DNA from: Pseudopedobacter sp039918235
Lineage (GTDB): Bacteria > Bacteroidota > Bacteroidia > Sphingobacteriales > Sphingobacteriaceae
NCBI GenBank assembly: GCA_039918235.1
Contig: JBDSHZ010000062.1
Location: forward strand, 14,047-78,046
Direction: 5' to 3'
DNA: 64,000 nt
A program made the translations under genes and the position numbers. Within the stretch, counting starts at the first letter, position 1; each line of letters starts with the position of its first letter. Below the pieces are notes generated by a model that made no database searches, was not told where the DNA came from, and saw nothing but the letters and a program-made list of their open reading frames with translations. Positions 1 through 7,527 of the stretch are shown piece by piece.

Positions 1-1
1 T

Positions 2-31
2 TTGCAAATAAGATTTTAAAATATACTTTTG
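2..31 (+). promoter_or_regulatory. Bacteroidota-type promoter for the tRNA locus
   Basis: A TTG at 2-4 is followed after exactly 19 bases by TACTTTTG at 24-31. This matches the primary-sigma promoter known from Bacteroidota (TTG, about 19 bases, TAnnTTTG). Transcription would start near 38 and run through the first tRNA-like fragment into tRNA-Val. Confidence 0.75.
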
Positions 32-74
32 CAATCCCAATCAGAAAGCAAAACGCTTGAAGAAAGGAAAATGT

Positions 75-122
75 TTAGCTCAGCTGGTTCAGAGCATCCC
101 GATTTATAATCGGGAGGGTCAC
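75..122 (+). pseudogene. tRNA fragment (D arm plus altered anticodon arm)
   Basis: These 48 bases are identical to 275-322. They contain a normal D arm (AGCTCAGCTGGTTCAGAGC) and a 6-bp anticodon-like stem TCCCGA/TCGGGA with loop TTTATAA, but the T arm and the 3' half of the acceptor stem are missing; the sequence runs into unrelated bases after 122. It cannot fold into a tRNA. It probably derives from a tandem copy of tRNA-Val and is co-transcribed with it. Confidence 0.75.
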
Positions 123-142
123 AGCAGAGTTGACAAAACAAA

Positions 143-217
143 GGGAGATTAGCTCAGCTGGTTCAGAGCACCTGCCTTACAAGCAGGGGGTCACTGGTTC
201 GAACCCAGTATCTCCCA
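143..217 (+). tRNA. tRNA-Val (anticodon UAC)
   Basis: A complete cloverleaf can be drawn. The acceptor stem GGGAGAT pairs perfectly with ATCTCCC. The D arm is AGCTC...GAGC, the anticodon stem CCTGC/GCAGG encloses CTTACAA (anticodon TAC), and the T arm ACTGG/CCAGT encloses TTCGAAC. The discriminator base is A and no CCA is encoded. It is the only intact tRNA of the three tRNA-like units here. Confidence 0.95.
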
Positions 218-221
218 CGAA

Positions 222-250
222 AAGCTCAATCGAAAGATTGGGCTTTTTTT
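222..250 (+). terminator. Terminator after tRNA-Val
   Basis: A 10-bp stem (222-231 with 236-245, one G-T pair) has a GAAA loop and is followed by a run of T. It sits five bases after the tRNA-Val 3' end. Confidence 0.85.
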
Positions 251-268
251 ATGTCCTTTTAATTTGAG

Positions 269-345
269 AGCTGATTAGCTCAGCTGGTTCAGAGCATCCC
301 GATTTATAATCGGGAGGGTCACTGGTTCGAACCCAGTATCTCCCA
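269..345 (+). pseudogene. tRNA-like pseudogene (Ile-UAU-like anticodon)
   Basis: The D arm, T arm and 3' acceptor half (ATCTCCC) are those of tRNA-Val. The 5' acceptor half AGCTGAT has lost pairing at several of its outer positions, and the anticodon arm is 19 instead of 17 bases: a 6-bp palindromic stem TCCCGA/TCGGGA with loop TTTATAA. Read naively, the anticodon would be UAU (Ile, AUA). Bacteria usually read AUA with a lysidine-modified CAU tRNA, so a functional tRNA-Ile(UAU) is unlikely. A rearranged, dead tRNA-Val copy is the simplest reading. Confidence 0.7.
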
Positions 346-351
346 CAGAGG

Positions 352-382
352 AAAAGCTTCACAGAAATGTGAGGCTTTTTTT
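352..382 (+). terminator. Terminator after the tRNA-like pseudogene
   Basis: The stem AAAGCTTCAC/GTGAGGCTTT has loop AGAAAT and is followed by a T run. It keeps the tRNA-plus-terminator organisation of the intact unit, which supports origin by tandem duplication. Confidence 0.75.
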
Positions 383-396
383 AGTTATTTTTAAAT

Positions 397-609
397 ATGT
401 TTTATGTCTACATATTATATTCATCAATTCTAAACAAATATTATGTAGGGTCAACTTCGAATCTGCCTGAAAGAATAAGAAAACATAATTCAAATCACAA
501 AGGATTTACCGGAATCTCTGCCGATTGGACACTGTTGAAAATAAATAACATCTATTATGAAGTAAAAGGTGTGATTTGTTACTTTTACACTTATGCCTTT
601 AGTATTTAA
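397..609 (+). CDS. Truncated GIY-YIG endonuclease-like protein
   Basis: The first 45 residues match small GIY-YIG proteins of the UPF0213 type: FYVYILYS, then YYVGST, then the conserved Arg of LPERIRKHN and FTG..ADW. Family members are usually 80-100 residues and continue with a helix carrying the catalytic Glu and a basic tail. Here the sequence after DWTL becomes unrelated and the protein stops at 70 residues, so the second half of the domain is lost. The gene lies just after the tRNA-like unit and terminator, a common site for such genes in this phylum. It is probably a decayed copy without nuclease activity. Confidence 0.6.
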   Translation: MFYVYILYSSILNKYYVGSTSNLPERIRKHNSNHKGFTGISADWTLLKINNIYYEVKGVICYFYTYAFSI

Positions 610-614
610 ACATC

Positions 615-1628
615 ATGTCCATTTTCCCCGCACAATACTCTACCCTTTCCCCATCAGCTTTAAAAAATTACATTATTGAAAATTATGGCTTTTCTGATTT
701 AAGCTGTCGTCTATTGATAAGAAACGTAAGCGATACCTATATTTTGGAGAACCTTAATGAGCAATACATTTTTAAAATTTACCGAGACTCGCACAGAAAA
801 TTAGAGGAAATTAAAGGTGAGGTTGAGTTATTGAATAATTTAAAGGATAATAAAGTATGCGTTTCTCATCCTATTCAAAATTTAAAAGGAGATTATTTAA
901 GTAGTTTCAATGCCATTGAAGGCACACGTTATGGGGTGCTTTTTTCTTATGCAGCAGGAAGTGTAGCTATCAACTTAAACCCAAATCAATTGGAACTATT
1001 GGGTAAAGAAATGGCACATTTTCATCAAATTTCTTCCAAAATAACCCTGCAACATCTAAGAAAGGAATACAATATTGAAACAACTTTAAAAGCGCCTTTT
1101 GCAAATTTAAAACCTTCATTTATAGACCTAGCAGATGAATATGCGCAACTATCGGAACTTTGCGAACATTCTGTTTTAGCACTCCAGCATTTACAAACTT
1201 CCAGTTTTAGTACCGGTTATTGCCATTATGATTTCCTGCCAAAAAACTTTCATTTTAATGGCAACCATCAATTAACTTTTTTTGATTTTGATTTTGCAGG
1301 TAAAGGGTTTTTATTGAATGATATTACTACCTTCTTGATTCATTATTTTTTGGATGTTACCTATCATAAAATGAGTAATGAAGAAGCTTTAAATTGTTTT
1401 AATGTTTTTCTAAACAGTTACAAACAAAATAAAATGGTTTCTGATGAAGAGCTAAAAGCAATCCCTTATTTAGGTATTGGTTTCTGGGTGTTTTACCTCA
1501 ATTTTCAATATGAAAATTATGACGACTGGTCTAACCTATTTTTCACGCCGAGGTTTATTAAAGATCGTGTTTCTCTTATCCAAAAATGGTTAGATTGGAG
1601 CAAAGAAAGTTTAGCTTCATTAGTATAA
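615..1628 (+). CDS. Aminoglycoside phosphotransferase (APH)-family kinase
   Basis: This 337-residue soluble protein has the kinase-like APH fold. The catalytic loop is H204-Y-D206-F-L-P-K-N211 and the metal-binding segment is FFDFDFA (D224/D226). The N-terminus shows a degenerate ATP-binding sheet (YIFKIYRD with a likely catalytic Lys). The family includes homoserine kinase type II, choline kinases and the RdoA/SrkA stress kinases; the substrate cannot be told from sequence. It starts five bases after the truncated GIY-YIG gene and converges on nfi. An aminoglycoside-resistance role is not supported. Confidence 0.8.
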   Translation: MSIFPAQYSTLSPSALKNYIIENYGFSDLSCRLLIRNVSDTYILENLNEQYIFKIYRDSHRKLEEIKGEVELLNNLKDNKVCVSHPIQNLKGDYLSSFNAIEGTRYGVLFSYAAGSVAINLNPNQLELLGKEMAHFHQISSKITLQHLRKEYNIETTLKAPFANLKPSFIDLADEYAQLSELCEHSVLALQHLQTSSFSTGYCHYDFLPKNFHFNGNHQLTFFDFDFAGKGFLLNDITTFLIHYFLDVTYHKMSNEEALNCFNVFLNSYKQNKMVSDEELKAIPYLGIGFWVFYLNFQYENYDDWSNLFFTPRFIKDRVSLIQKWLDWSKESLASLV

Positions 1629-1633
1629 TAAAA

Positions 1634-2332
1634 TCAGAATAGCTTCATCTGCCTAGTTTCCATATCCTTTAATCTTGCTTCATTCACTAATAGATGAGCC
1701 AATCTGGTAGGTTCGGGAATCCGATATTTTAAACTACAGTTTTTAACCACTTCTAAGCTTTGTTCCAAGCTTATTTTATGACCGGGAGAAATATAAATGG
1801 GGTTACAGTTGATTTTAGTTCTAAGCGCAAATCCGATTGTTTCTGATTGATACAATAGTGGTGAGCTGGCAAAATGTTTATTTTCTGGCTGATTAAAATT
1901 TCCGGTCAGTTTACTTTTGGCGCAACCTATGGCAGGAATATCAGTAAGCAATCCAAAATGTGTGGCAATTCCCATTCTTCTTTCATGAGCAATACCTTGT
2001 CCGTCTAAAATCATTACATCTGGCTTTTGCTTTAGTTGCTCCCAAACTTTTAGCAAAGCAGGAATCTCTCTGAAAGCCAACAGACCAGAAATATATGGAA
2101 ATTTAGCAATAGCAGTTAGCGCAGTTTTTGAAACGATTTTCATGGAAGGATATTCCAAAACTATGATTCCGGCATAAACCTGATCCTCATGTTTGTTGAA
2201 GGAGATATCCGCACCGCCAATTAACTTAATCTCCTTATTTAAGGGTGTAAGGTTGATGCTTTTGCGCATCTCATTTTGTAACGCTACCGCTTCAGCTGGG
2301 TTAAGTTTTTCGTACTGATCTGGAGAAATCAT
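1634..2332 (-). CDS. nfi: Endonuclease V (deoxyinosine 3' endonuclease)
   Basis: This enzyme cleaves DNA one phosphodiester 3' of deoxyinosine and starts repair of deaminated adenine. The 232-residue length fits the family. The catalytic acidic residues are visible as D42 (GGADISF), E89 (FREIPALL) and D110 (MILDGQG), followed by the conserved AHERRMGIATHFG and IGCAKSKL segments. The start ATG at 2332 is the first in frame. It converges with the APH kinase with only five bases between stops. Confidence 0.93.
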   Translation of the reverse strand: MISPDQYEKLNPAEAVALQNEMRKSINLTPLNKEIKLIGGADISFNKHEDQVYAGIIVLEYPSMKIVSKTALTAIAKFPYISGLLAFREIPALLKVWEQLKQKPDVMILDGQGIAHERRMGIATHFGLLTDIPAIGCAKSKLTGNFNQPENKHFASSPLLYQSETIGFALRTKINCNPIYISPGHKISLEQSLEVVKNCSLKYRIPEPTRLAHLLVNEARLKDMETRQMKLF

Positions 2333-2450
2333 ATTGCATTTTTAATTTTATATACAATGAACGCTCCAAATTTTCAGAAGAATAAGTGCAAACATTAATC
2401 TTTATTTACTCAATAATTGCTAATTTCAGTCTTATCATTATCTTCAAAAA

Positions 2451-2777
2451 ATGAATTGGGTTTTATTAATTATAGCAGGTTTTTTTGAAATGGGCTTTGC
2501 AACCTGTTTAGGTAAAGCCAAAGAATCTGCAGGAAACATTGCTATTTATTGGTACGCAGGTTTTTTAATTTGCCTAACCATCAGCATGGTTTTATTAGTA
2601 AAGGCAACGCAAACTTTGCCTATCGGCACAGCATACGCAGTATGGACAGGAATTGGGGCAGTTGGAACTGTGTTAATTGGAATCGTTATCTTTAAAGAAC
2701 CTACAGATTTTTGGCGTCTGTTTTTTATCACTACACTTATTGCTTCTATTATCGGGTTAAAATTAGCATCCAGTTAA
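2451..2777 (+). CDS. SMR-family small exporter (SugE/Gdx-like)
   Basis: The protein has 108 residues and four hydrophobic helices. The essential SMR glutamate is E13 in helix 1 (AGFFEMGFA) and the family signature GTAYAVWTGIGAVGT lies in helix 3. Small multidrug resistance proteins work as antiparallel dimers that exchange protons for cations. The sequence resembles the SugE/Gdx branch, which exports guanidinium, more than quaternary-ammonium pumps. No guanidine riboswitch is recognisable upstream. The stop codon directly abuts the csaA start, so the two genes are co-transcribed. Confidence 0.85.
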   Translation: MNWVLLIIAGFFEMGFATCLGKAKESAGNIAIYWYAGFLICLTISMVLLVKATQTLPIGTAYAVWTGIGAVGTVLIGIVIFKEPTDFWRLFFITTLIASIIGLKLASS

Positions 2778-3110
2778 ATGGATATCAGCTGGCAAGATTT
2801 TGAAAAAATAGAACTCCGAGCAGGAACAATTTTAGAAGTTTTAGATTTCCCTGAAACCCGAAAACCTGCTTACAAAGTAAAAGTAGATTTCGGTGAATTC
2901 GGGATCAAATGGTCTAGTGCTCAAATTACTTTTCATTATCAAAAAGAAGATTTGATTGGGAAACAGATTGTTGGCGTGGTCAACTTCCCTAAAAAACAGA
3001 TAGGTAAATTGATGTCGGAATTTTTAGTAACTGGTTTTGCAGACGAAGATGGAAATATTGTACTGACTACTTTGGGAAAAGTTGTACCCAATGGAAGCAG
3101 AATGATTTAA
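2778..3110 (+). CDS. csaA: CsaA-like tRNA-binding domain protein
   Basis: This 110-residue protein consists of one OB-fold tRNA-binding domain, as in CsaA and the C-terminus of bacterial MetRS. The family pattern is clear: F.KIELRAGTI, FPETRKPAYKVKVDFG, GIKWSSAQIT and the C-terminal VVPNGSRMI. CsaA was described as an export-related chaperone in Bacillus; a role in tRNA binding is also discussed. The ATG follows the stop of the SMR gene without a gap. Confidence 0.88.
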   Translation: MDISWQDFEKIELRAGTILEVLDFPETRKPAYKVKVDFGEFGIKWSSAQITFHYQKEDLIGKQIVGVVNFPKKQIGKLMSEFLVTGFADEDGNIVLTTLGKVVPNGSRMI

Positions 3111-3120
3111 TTTTGCATTA

Positions 3121-3181
3121 GGGATTAAAATGGATACCGGCTAAGAGAGTAAGGCCTGTAGGCGTATGAATGTAAAGCCCG
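3121..3181 (+). repeat. 61-base dispersed intergenic element, copy 1
   Basis: The segment aligns without gaps to the reverse complement of 50089-50149: 43 of 61 positions are identical. Shared blocks are GGGATT at the 5' end, ATACCGGC, TAA.GCCT, GTAT and AAAGCCCG at the 3' end. It is richer in G and C than its surroundings and lies between csaA and tadA outside any reading frame. The conserved ends and variable middle suggest a structured RNA or dispersed repeat family; its function is unknown. Confidence 0.6.
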
Positions 3182-3266
3182 CCCGAATGCCTAAATTCTT
3201 ATTATGTTCCCCATCAAAAAAGATAAAAATCTATCTTTACGCTTTCGCTGATCAAAATTAATAAGC

Positions 3267-3743
3267 ATGAAATATTATTCTTTTACTGATGAACCTGTGG
3301 TTTCTCTTGATGATTTTTTTATGAAAGAAGCACTAAAGGAGGCTTATTTGGCATTGGAGACTGATGAAGTGCCTATTGGTGCTATTGTGGTGGCAAATGG
3401 CAGGATTATTGGAAAAGGACATAACTTAACGGAGCGCTTAAACGATGTAACTGCCCATGCAGAAATGCAGGCTTTTACAGCGGCAACAAATTTTTTGGGT
3501 GCTAAATATTTAATAGGTTGCACTTTATATGTTACCGTTGAGCCTTGTGTAATGTGTGCCGGCGCTTCTTATTGGACGCAGGTAAGCAGAATTGTTTTTG
3601 GAGCGTATGATATTCAAAGAGGCTTTTCCCGCTTGCAACAGCCAGTACTACATCCTAAAACAGAATGGATTGGTGGGATTATGGAAAAGGAGTGCAGTAC
3701 ATTGGTAAAAGACTTCTTTATCTCTAAAAGAAATAAATCTTAA
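3267..3743 (+). CDS. tadA: tRNA adenosine(34) deaminase-like nucleoside deaminase
   Basis: This zinc-dependent cytidine-deaminase-fold protein of 158 residues has H64-A-E66 (zinc ligand and proton shuttle) and P93-C94-V-M-C97 (two zinc ligands). TadA converts A34 to inosine in tRNA-Arg(ACG). The segment GHN....DVTAHAEMQA and the C-terminal DFF helix fit TadA. About 15 residues precede the usual family start, so M19 is an alternative start. It stands alone between the repeat element and the superoxide dismutase gene. Confidence 0.85.
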   Translation: MKYYSFTDEPVVSLDDFFMKEALKEAYLALETDEVPIGAIVVANGRIIGKGHNLTERLNDVTAHAEMQAFTAATNFLGAKYLIGCTLYVTVEPCVMCAGASYWTQVSRIVFGAYDIQRGFSRLQQPVLHPKTEWIGGIMEKECSTLVKDFFISKRNKS

Positions 3744-3819
3744 CATAAAAATGAACAATCTTTAACCTAAGGTAGTTATCTTAGTAGATATTAATTAATA
3801 ACCTTTAAAACTATATATT

Positions 3820-4422
3820 ATGGCTTTTGAATTACCCGCGTTACCATACGCAGCAGACGCATTAGAACCGAATATTGATAAAACAACCATGGAAATCCAC
3901 CATGATAAGCACCATGCGGCTTATGTTGCCAACCTAAACAAAGCTTTAGAAGGTAAAGAAGATGGTTCTTCTATTGAAGATATTTGTAAAAACATTGATA
4001 AATACCCAGCAGCTGTGAGAAACAACGGTGGTGGCCATTTCAATCACTCTTTATTTTGGAGCGTAATGGGACCAAATGCTGGCGGCACTCCAACAGGAGA
4101 TTTGGCAACGGCAATTAACGCTGCATTTGGTTCTTTCGAAGAATTTAAAACTGCGTTCTCACAAGCAGGAGCAACTCGTTTCGGGTCTGGTTGGGCTTGG
4201 CTGTGTGTTAAAGATGGCAAATTAGAAGTTTGTTCTTCAGCCAATCAAGACAACCCATTAATGCCAGGTGTAGGTTGCGGCGGAACGCCAATTCTTGGAA
4301 TGGATGTTTGGGAACATGCTTACTATTTGAAATATCAGAACAAACGACCTGATTACATTGCAGCTTTCTTCAATGTAATTAATTGGGATGCTGTTGCCAA
4401 ACGTTTTGCTACTGCAAAATAA
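3820..4422 (+). CDS. sodA: Superoxide dismutase, Mn/Fe family
   Basis: The enzyme dismutates superoxide in the cytoplasm. All metal ligands are visible: H27 (EIHHDKHH), the His of GGGHFNHSLFW, and Asp and His of MDVWEHAYY. A glycine in the first half of the active site (GGGHFNH) together with a glutamine in SSANQDNP in the second half is the manganese-type pattern; iron enzymes carry the glutamine in the first half. The 200-residue length is normal. A strong terminator follows at 4449. Confidence 0.92.
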   Translation: MAFELPALPYAADALEPNIDKTTMEIHHDKHHAAYVANLNKALEGKEDGSSIEDICKNIDKYPAAVRNNGGGHFNHSLFWSVMGPNAGGTPTGDLATAINAAFGSFEEFKTAFSQAGATRFGSGWAWLCVKDGKLEVCSSANQDNPLMPGVGCGGTPILGMDVWEHAYYLKYQNKRPDYIAAFFNVINWDAVAKRFATAK

Positions 4423-4448
4423 TTTTGGCATGAATTTGAACATTATTT

Positions 4449-4487
4449 AAGCGGGAAGAAATTAATCTTCCCGCTTTTTATTTTTTA
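4449..4487 (+). terminator. Terminator after sodA
   Basis: The 11-bp stem AAGCGGGAAGA/TCTTCCCGCTT has a short AT loop and is followed by a T-rich tract. It separates sodA from the small lipoprotein gene. Confidence 0.88.
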
Positions 4488-4490
4488 AAC

Positions 4491-4655
4491 ATGAAAAAGT
4501 TAACCTTATTTACGCCTATTTTATTATTGACCGTTCTTTTAAGTAGCTGCTCGGCAATTGAAGGAATATTTAAAGCTGGATTTTACTCTGCTATTTTTGT
4601 TATCGTATTAATAGTATTTATTGTTGGCTTTATAATTTATAAATTCAAAAATTAG
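4491..4655 (+). CDS. Small lipoprotein with one membrane helix
   Basis: This 54-residue gene encodes a lipobox signal (LLSSC at residues 16-20), a short SAIEGIFKAG segment, one hydrophobic helix and a lysine-ending tail. The pattern SSC.. IEGIFKAG plus helix resembles a small conserved Bacteroidota protein that is often mislabelled phosphatidate cytidylyltransferase. The mature protein would be anchored by lipid and by a helix. It ends seven bases before the oxidoreductase start, so the two may be co-transcribed. Its function is unknown. Confidence 0.72.
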   Translation: MKKLTLFTPILLLTVLLSSCSAIEGIFKAGFYSAIFVIVLIVFIVGFIIYKFKN

Positions 4656-4661
4656 AATTTA

Positions 4662-5657
4662 ATGCAAGCATTAGTCCTTAATGGAGTTGACCAACCTTTT
4701 CAATTAAAAGAAGTTCCAAAACCTGTCCTTAAAATTGGAGAGGTATTGGTAAAAATTAAAGCAGCTGCTTTTAATCGAAGAGATTATTGGATTACAAAAG
4801 GACAGTATGCAGGTTTAAAATTTCCCATTATTTTAGGTTCTGATGGTAGTGGAATTGTTGCTGAAGTTTTTGATAAAACAGAGGAGCATTGGATAAATCA
4901 GGAAGTGGTCATCCATCCCGGAAATAATTGGGGGGATAATCCAAATTTTCAAGGTGCTGAATTTAAGATCTTAGGCTTGCCAGATAATGGCACCTTTGCG
5001 GAGTTTGTTAAAGTGAATGTTAAAAATGTTCACCCTAAGCCAGCTCATTTAAACTTTGAACAAGCCGCTGCTTTTCCCCTAGCTGGTTTAACGGCATACC
5101 GGGCATTATTTACCAAAGCAGCTCTACAAAAATCAGATAAAGTTTTAATTGTTGGTGTGGGTGGCGGTGCTGCTACTTTTGCGCTACAGTGGGCATTAGC
5201 TTTTGGAGCTGATGTTTATGTTACCTCTAGTTCTGAAGAAAAAATTAAAAAAGCAGTTGAGCTTGGCGCAAAAGGAGGGGTAAAGTATACCACTGAAAAT
5301 TGGGACCAACAACTTAAAGAATTATCCAATGGCATTGATGTAATTATTGATAGTGCCGTAGGAGAAGGATTTGCAAAACACCTCACCTATATTAATGCCG
5401 GTGGAAGAATTGTTTTCTTTGGCGCAACAGCCGGAAACATACCAGAATTAAACTCAAGAATTATATTTTGGAAACAGCTTCAGATTTTAGGAACCACCAT
5501 GGGGACAGATGCTGAGTTTAAAGCAATGCTTCATTTCATTTCACAACACCAGATTATGCCGTTGATTGATCAGGTTTTTTCTTTTGAAGAAGCAAATGAA
5601 GCAATTTCGCTAATGAAAAATTCAAGTCAATTTGGTAAAATTGTATTAACAAGATAG
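4662..5657 (+). CDS. Zinc-type alcohol dehydrogenase / quinone oxidoreductase (MDR)
   Basis: This 331-residue medium-chain dehydrogenase/reductase has an N-terminal GroES-like catalytic domain (residues 1-125, with FNRRDYWITKGQYAG and GSDGSGIV) and a Rossmann domain with the glycine-rich VGVGGGAATFALQWA segment. The zinc ligands of true alcohol dehydrogenases are not obvious, so it more likely belongs to the NADPH-dependent quinone oxidoreductase or enoyl reductase branch. The substrate is unknown. The gene starts just after the small lipoprotein and converges with the sorbosone dehydrogenase-like gene. Confidence 0.82.
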   Translation: MQALVLNGVDQPFQLKEVPKPVLKIGEVLVKIKAAAFNRRDYWITKGQYAGLKFPIILGSDGSGIVAEVFDKTEEHWINQEVVIHPGNNWGDNPNFQGAEFKILGLPDNGTFAEFVKVNVKNVHPKPAHLNFEQAAAFPLAGLTAYRALFTKAALQKSDKVLIVGVGGGAATFALQWALAFGADVYVTSSSEEKIKKAVELGAKGGVKYTTENWDQQLKELSNGIDVIIDSAVGEGFAKHLTYINAGGRIVFFGATAGNIPELNSRIIFWKQLQILGTTMGTDAEFKAMLHFISQHQIMPLIDQVFSFEEANEAISLMKNSSQFGKIVLTR

Positions 5658-5696
5658 TTTGTACTTTAAAAAAATATAGGCTTTAAAAATGTAATC

Positions 5697-7001
5697 CTAT
5701 TTTTTTATAGCAGCAACCCGCCACACAATTCCTGCACCATCATCAGCAACTAATAAAGAGCCATCTTTGGCAACGGTAACACCTACTGGCCTACCATGCA
5801 CATCACCTTTATCTTTATCTGCTAAAAATCCGGTTAAAAAATCTTGTGATTTACCATTAGGCTTTCCATCCTTGAAAGGGACAAAAATCACTTTATAACC
5901 TGTAAATATAGATCTATTCCAAGAACCATGTTGTCCTACAAAAGCTCCATTTTTATATTTTTGAGGAAAAGTATTTCCATCATAAAAAGTTAACCCTAAA
6001 GAAGCACTGTGAGGGTCTACAGCATAATCTGGAACCAACGCTTTCTTCACCATTTCGGGGCTTTCGCCTTTTCTTCTAGGATCCTCATGCTGCCCAAAAT
6101 AGCTGTAAGGCCAACCGTAAAATGCGCCTTGTTTTACAGAAGTAATATAATCTGGCACTAAATCGTCCCCCAATTTATCCCGCTCATTTACCGCAGTCCA
6201 AAGGTCTCCAGTAACTGGATTCCAGTCCATTCCTACCGGATTTCTTAAACCAGATGCATATATTTTTTCTCCACTTCCATCAGGATTAATTTCTAATATA
6301 TTAGCCCTGCGGACTTCATTTTCCATTCCGTTTTCTCCAACATTACTTCCTGAACCCACAGAAACATAAATTTTTGATTGGTCGGCATTCGTAACCATGT
6401 TTCTTGTCCAGTGGTTATTATATCCACCTGCAGGTAGATTAAGAATTTTTTTTCCGTCCCCTTCAATCCTTGTCAACCCGGTTTTATACGGATACATCAT
6501 TACTCCATCTGTGTTACTTACATAAAAATGATCTCCAATAATCAACATCCCAAAAGGTTGATTTAAGCCATTTAGAAAAACACTTTTGGTTTCCGCAACT
6601 CCGTCACCATCTGCATCTCTATAAAGCATAATGGTATTGGCACTTTTACCACCAACTTCCGCATCATCATTACCTATTATTTTGTTAATAATTTTTTCCT
6701 TAACTGTTCTTTCTGAATTTGAAAGCACCACCAAAACGTCTCCATTTGGGGCGATATAGGTATATCTTGGGCTTTTGATCCCCTCAGCAAAACGGGTCAC
6801 CACAAAACCTTCGGATGCTGTAGGTTTCTGGTCCTTTTCCCAACCAATAATATTACTGAATTTAGTCTTTGAATCTGAAATTGAAGCTATAGTGTCTTTA
6901 TGTGTACTGTCGCCCCCTTGTGATAAAGCTTTATTATTACTGCAGGAAAATAAAGATAATAAAGCAACAGATACAAGTAATGAATTGAATAGGTTTTTCA
7001 T
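5697..7001 (-). CDS. PQQ-dependent sugar dehydrogenase (sorbosone dehydrogenase-like) lipoprotein
   Basis: This 434-residue protein has a lipoprotein signal (LLSLFSC, Cys at about 20) and a six-bladed beta-propeller. Typical GDH-B/L-sorbosone dehydrogenase segments are present: GFVVTRFAEG, LNQPFGM, GGYNNHWTRN, SGLRNPVGMDWNP, AFYGWPYSYFG and the VPDYAVDPHSASLGL block. Related enzymes oxidise aldose sugars with pyrroloquinoline quinone in the periplasm. No PQQ biosynthesis gene is in this window, so an imported cofactor or a non-PQQ role is possible. Confidence 0.82.
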   Translation of the reverse strand: MKNLFNSLLVSVALLSLFSCSNNKALSQGGDSTHKDTIASISDSKTKFSNIIGWEKDQKPTASEGFVVTRFAEGIKSPRYTYIAPNGDVLVVLSNSERTVKEKIINKIIGNDDAEVGGKSANTIMLYRDADGDGVAETKSVFLNGLNQPFGMLIIGDHFYVSNTDGVMMYPYKTGLTRIEGDGKKILNLPAGGYNNHWTRNMVTNADQSKIYVSVGSGSNVGENGMENEVRRANILEINPDGSGEKIYASGLRNPVGMDWNPVTGDLWTAVNERDKLGDDLVPDYITSVKQGAFYGWPYSYFGQHEDPRRKGESPEMVKKALVPDYAVDPHSASLGLTFYDGNTFPQKYKNGAFVGQHGSWNRSIFTGYKVIFVPFKDGKPNGKSQDFLTGFLADKDKGDVHGRPVGVTVAKDGSLLVADDGAGIVWRVAAIKK

Positions 7002-7048
7002 GATGATAATTTTATATGTTTACTCATTACAATTATATTGCCAGTTAG

Positions 7049-7516
7049 CTAACCCTGTTTTTTAGACCTAAATTTATCCTCATAGGTTTCAATCCATTTC
7101 TCAGCGGTCATTTTGCTGGCCAATTCACCAATTAAATCAAAAGGAATCAGTTCTAGTTTTTTAAAACGCATACAACTTTTGCCCATGTCTAATTTTGCTG
7201 TGGTATGTTTAGGATATTCCTCTAAAAACCAGTTTAATAAAGAATCGTCAGCATATACACCCATGTGATAAACAGCGATAAAGTTTTTTTGGGAAGCAAT
7301 ATTCATAAAAGGCAAAGGCAATCTTGGGTCGCAATGGTAGCCCCCAGGATAAATGCTGTGAGGTATTACATAGCCAATCATGCCATAGCTGATGGTTTCT
7401 ATAAAATCTCCAGGCAGATTTTGCATAATTACATTTCTCAAGTGGTTAATAGGCTCCTGCCGCTCTTGCGGAAGTTGCTCCACATATTGATCTGGAGTTA
7501 AATCCTGAATCTGCAT
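7049..7516 (-). CDS. DUF1801 domain protein
   Basis: This 155-residue protein has the YdhG/DUF1801 pattern: LPQERQEPINHLRNVI near the N-terminus, the ETISYGMIGYVIP core, MNIASQKNFIAVYHMGVY, and SCMRFKKLELIPFDLIGEL near the C-terminus. The fold is found in small bacterial proteins related to frataxin-like iron-binding proteins. It has no signal peptide and should be cytoplasmic. The biochemical role is not established. It lies on the same strand as, and 12 bases downstream of, the NTF2-like gene. Confidence 0.85.
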   Translation of the reverse strand: MQIQDLTPDQYVEQLPQERQEPINHLRNVIMQNLPGDFIETISYGMIGYVIPHSIYPGGYHCDPRLPLPFMNIASQKNFIAVYHMGVYADDSLLNWFLEEYPKHTTAKLDMGKSCMRFKKLELIPFDLIGELASKMTAEKWIETYEDKFRSKKQG

Positions 7517-7527
7517 CTTTTCAAATT

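Noticed and set aside
269..345. Functional tRNA-Ile(UAU)
   Set aside because: The acceptor stem is broken at several outer pairs and the anticodon arm is two bases too long; bacteria usually read AUA with a modified CAU tRNA.
615..1628. Aminoglycoside resistance gene
   Set aside because: The kinase motifs fit the wide APH superfamily, but nothing indicates antibiotic specificity and the context is housekeeping.
2333..2450. Guanidine riboswitch before the Gdx-like exporter
   Set aside because: None of the conserved ykkC-type or mini-ykkC sequence blocks is present in the 118 bases.
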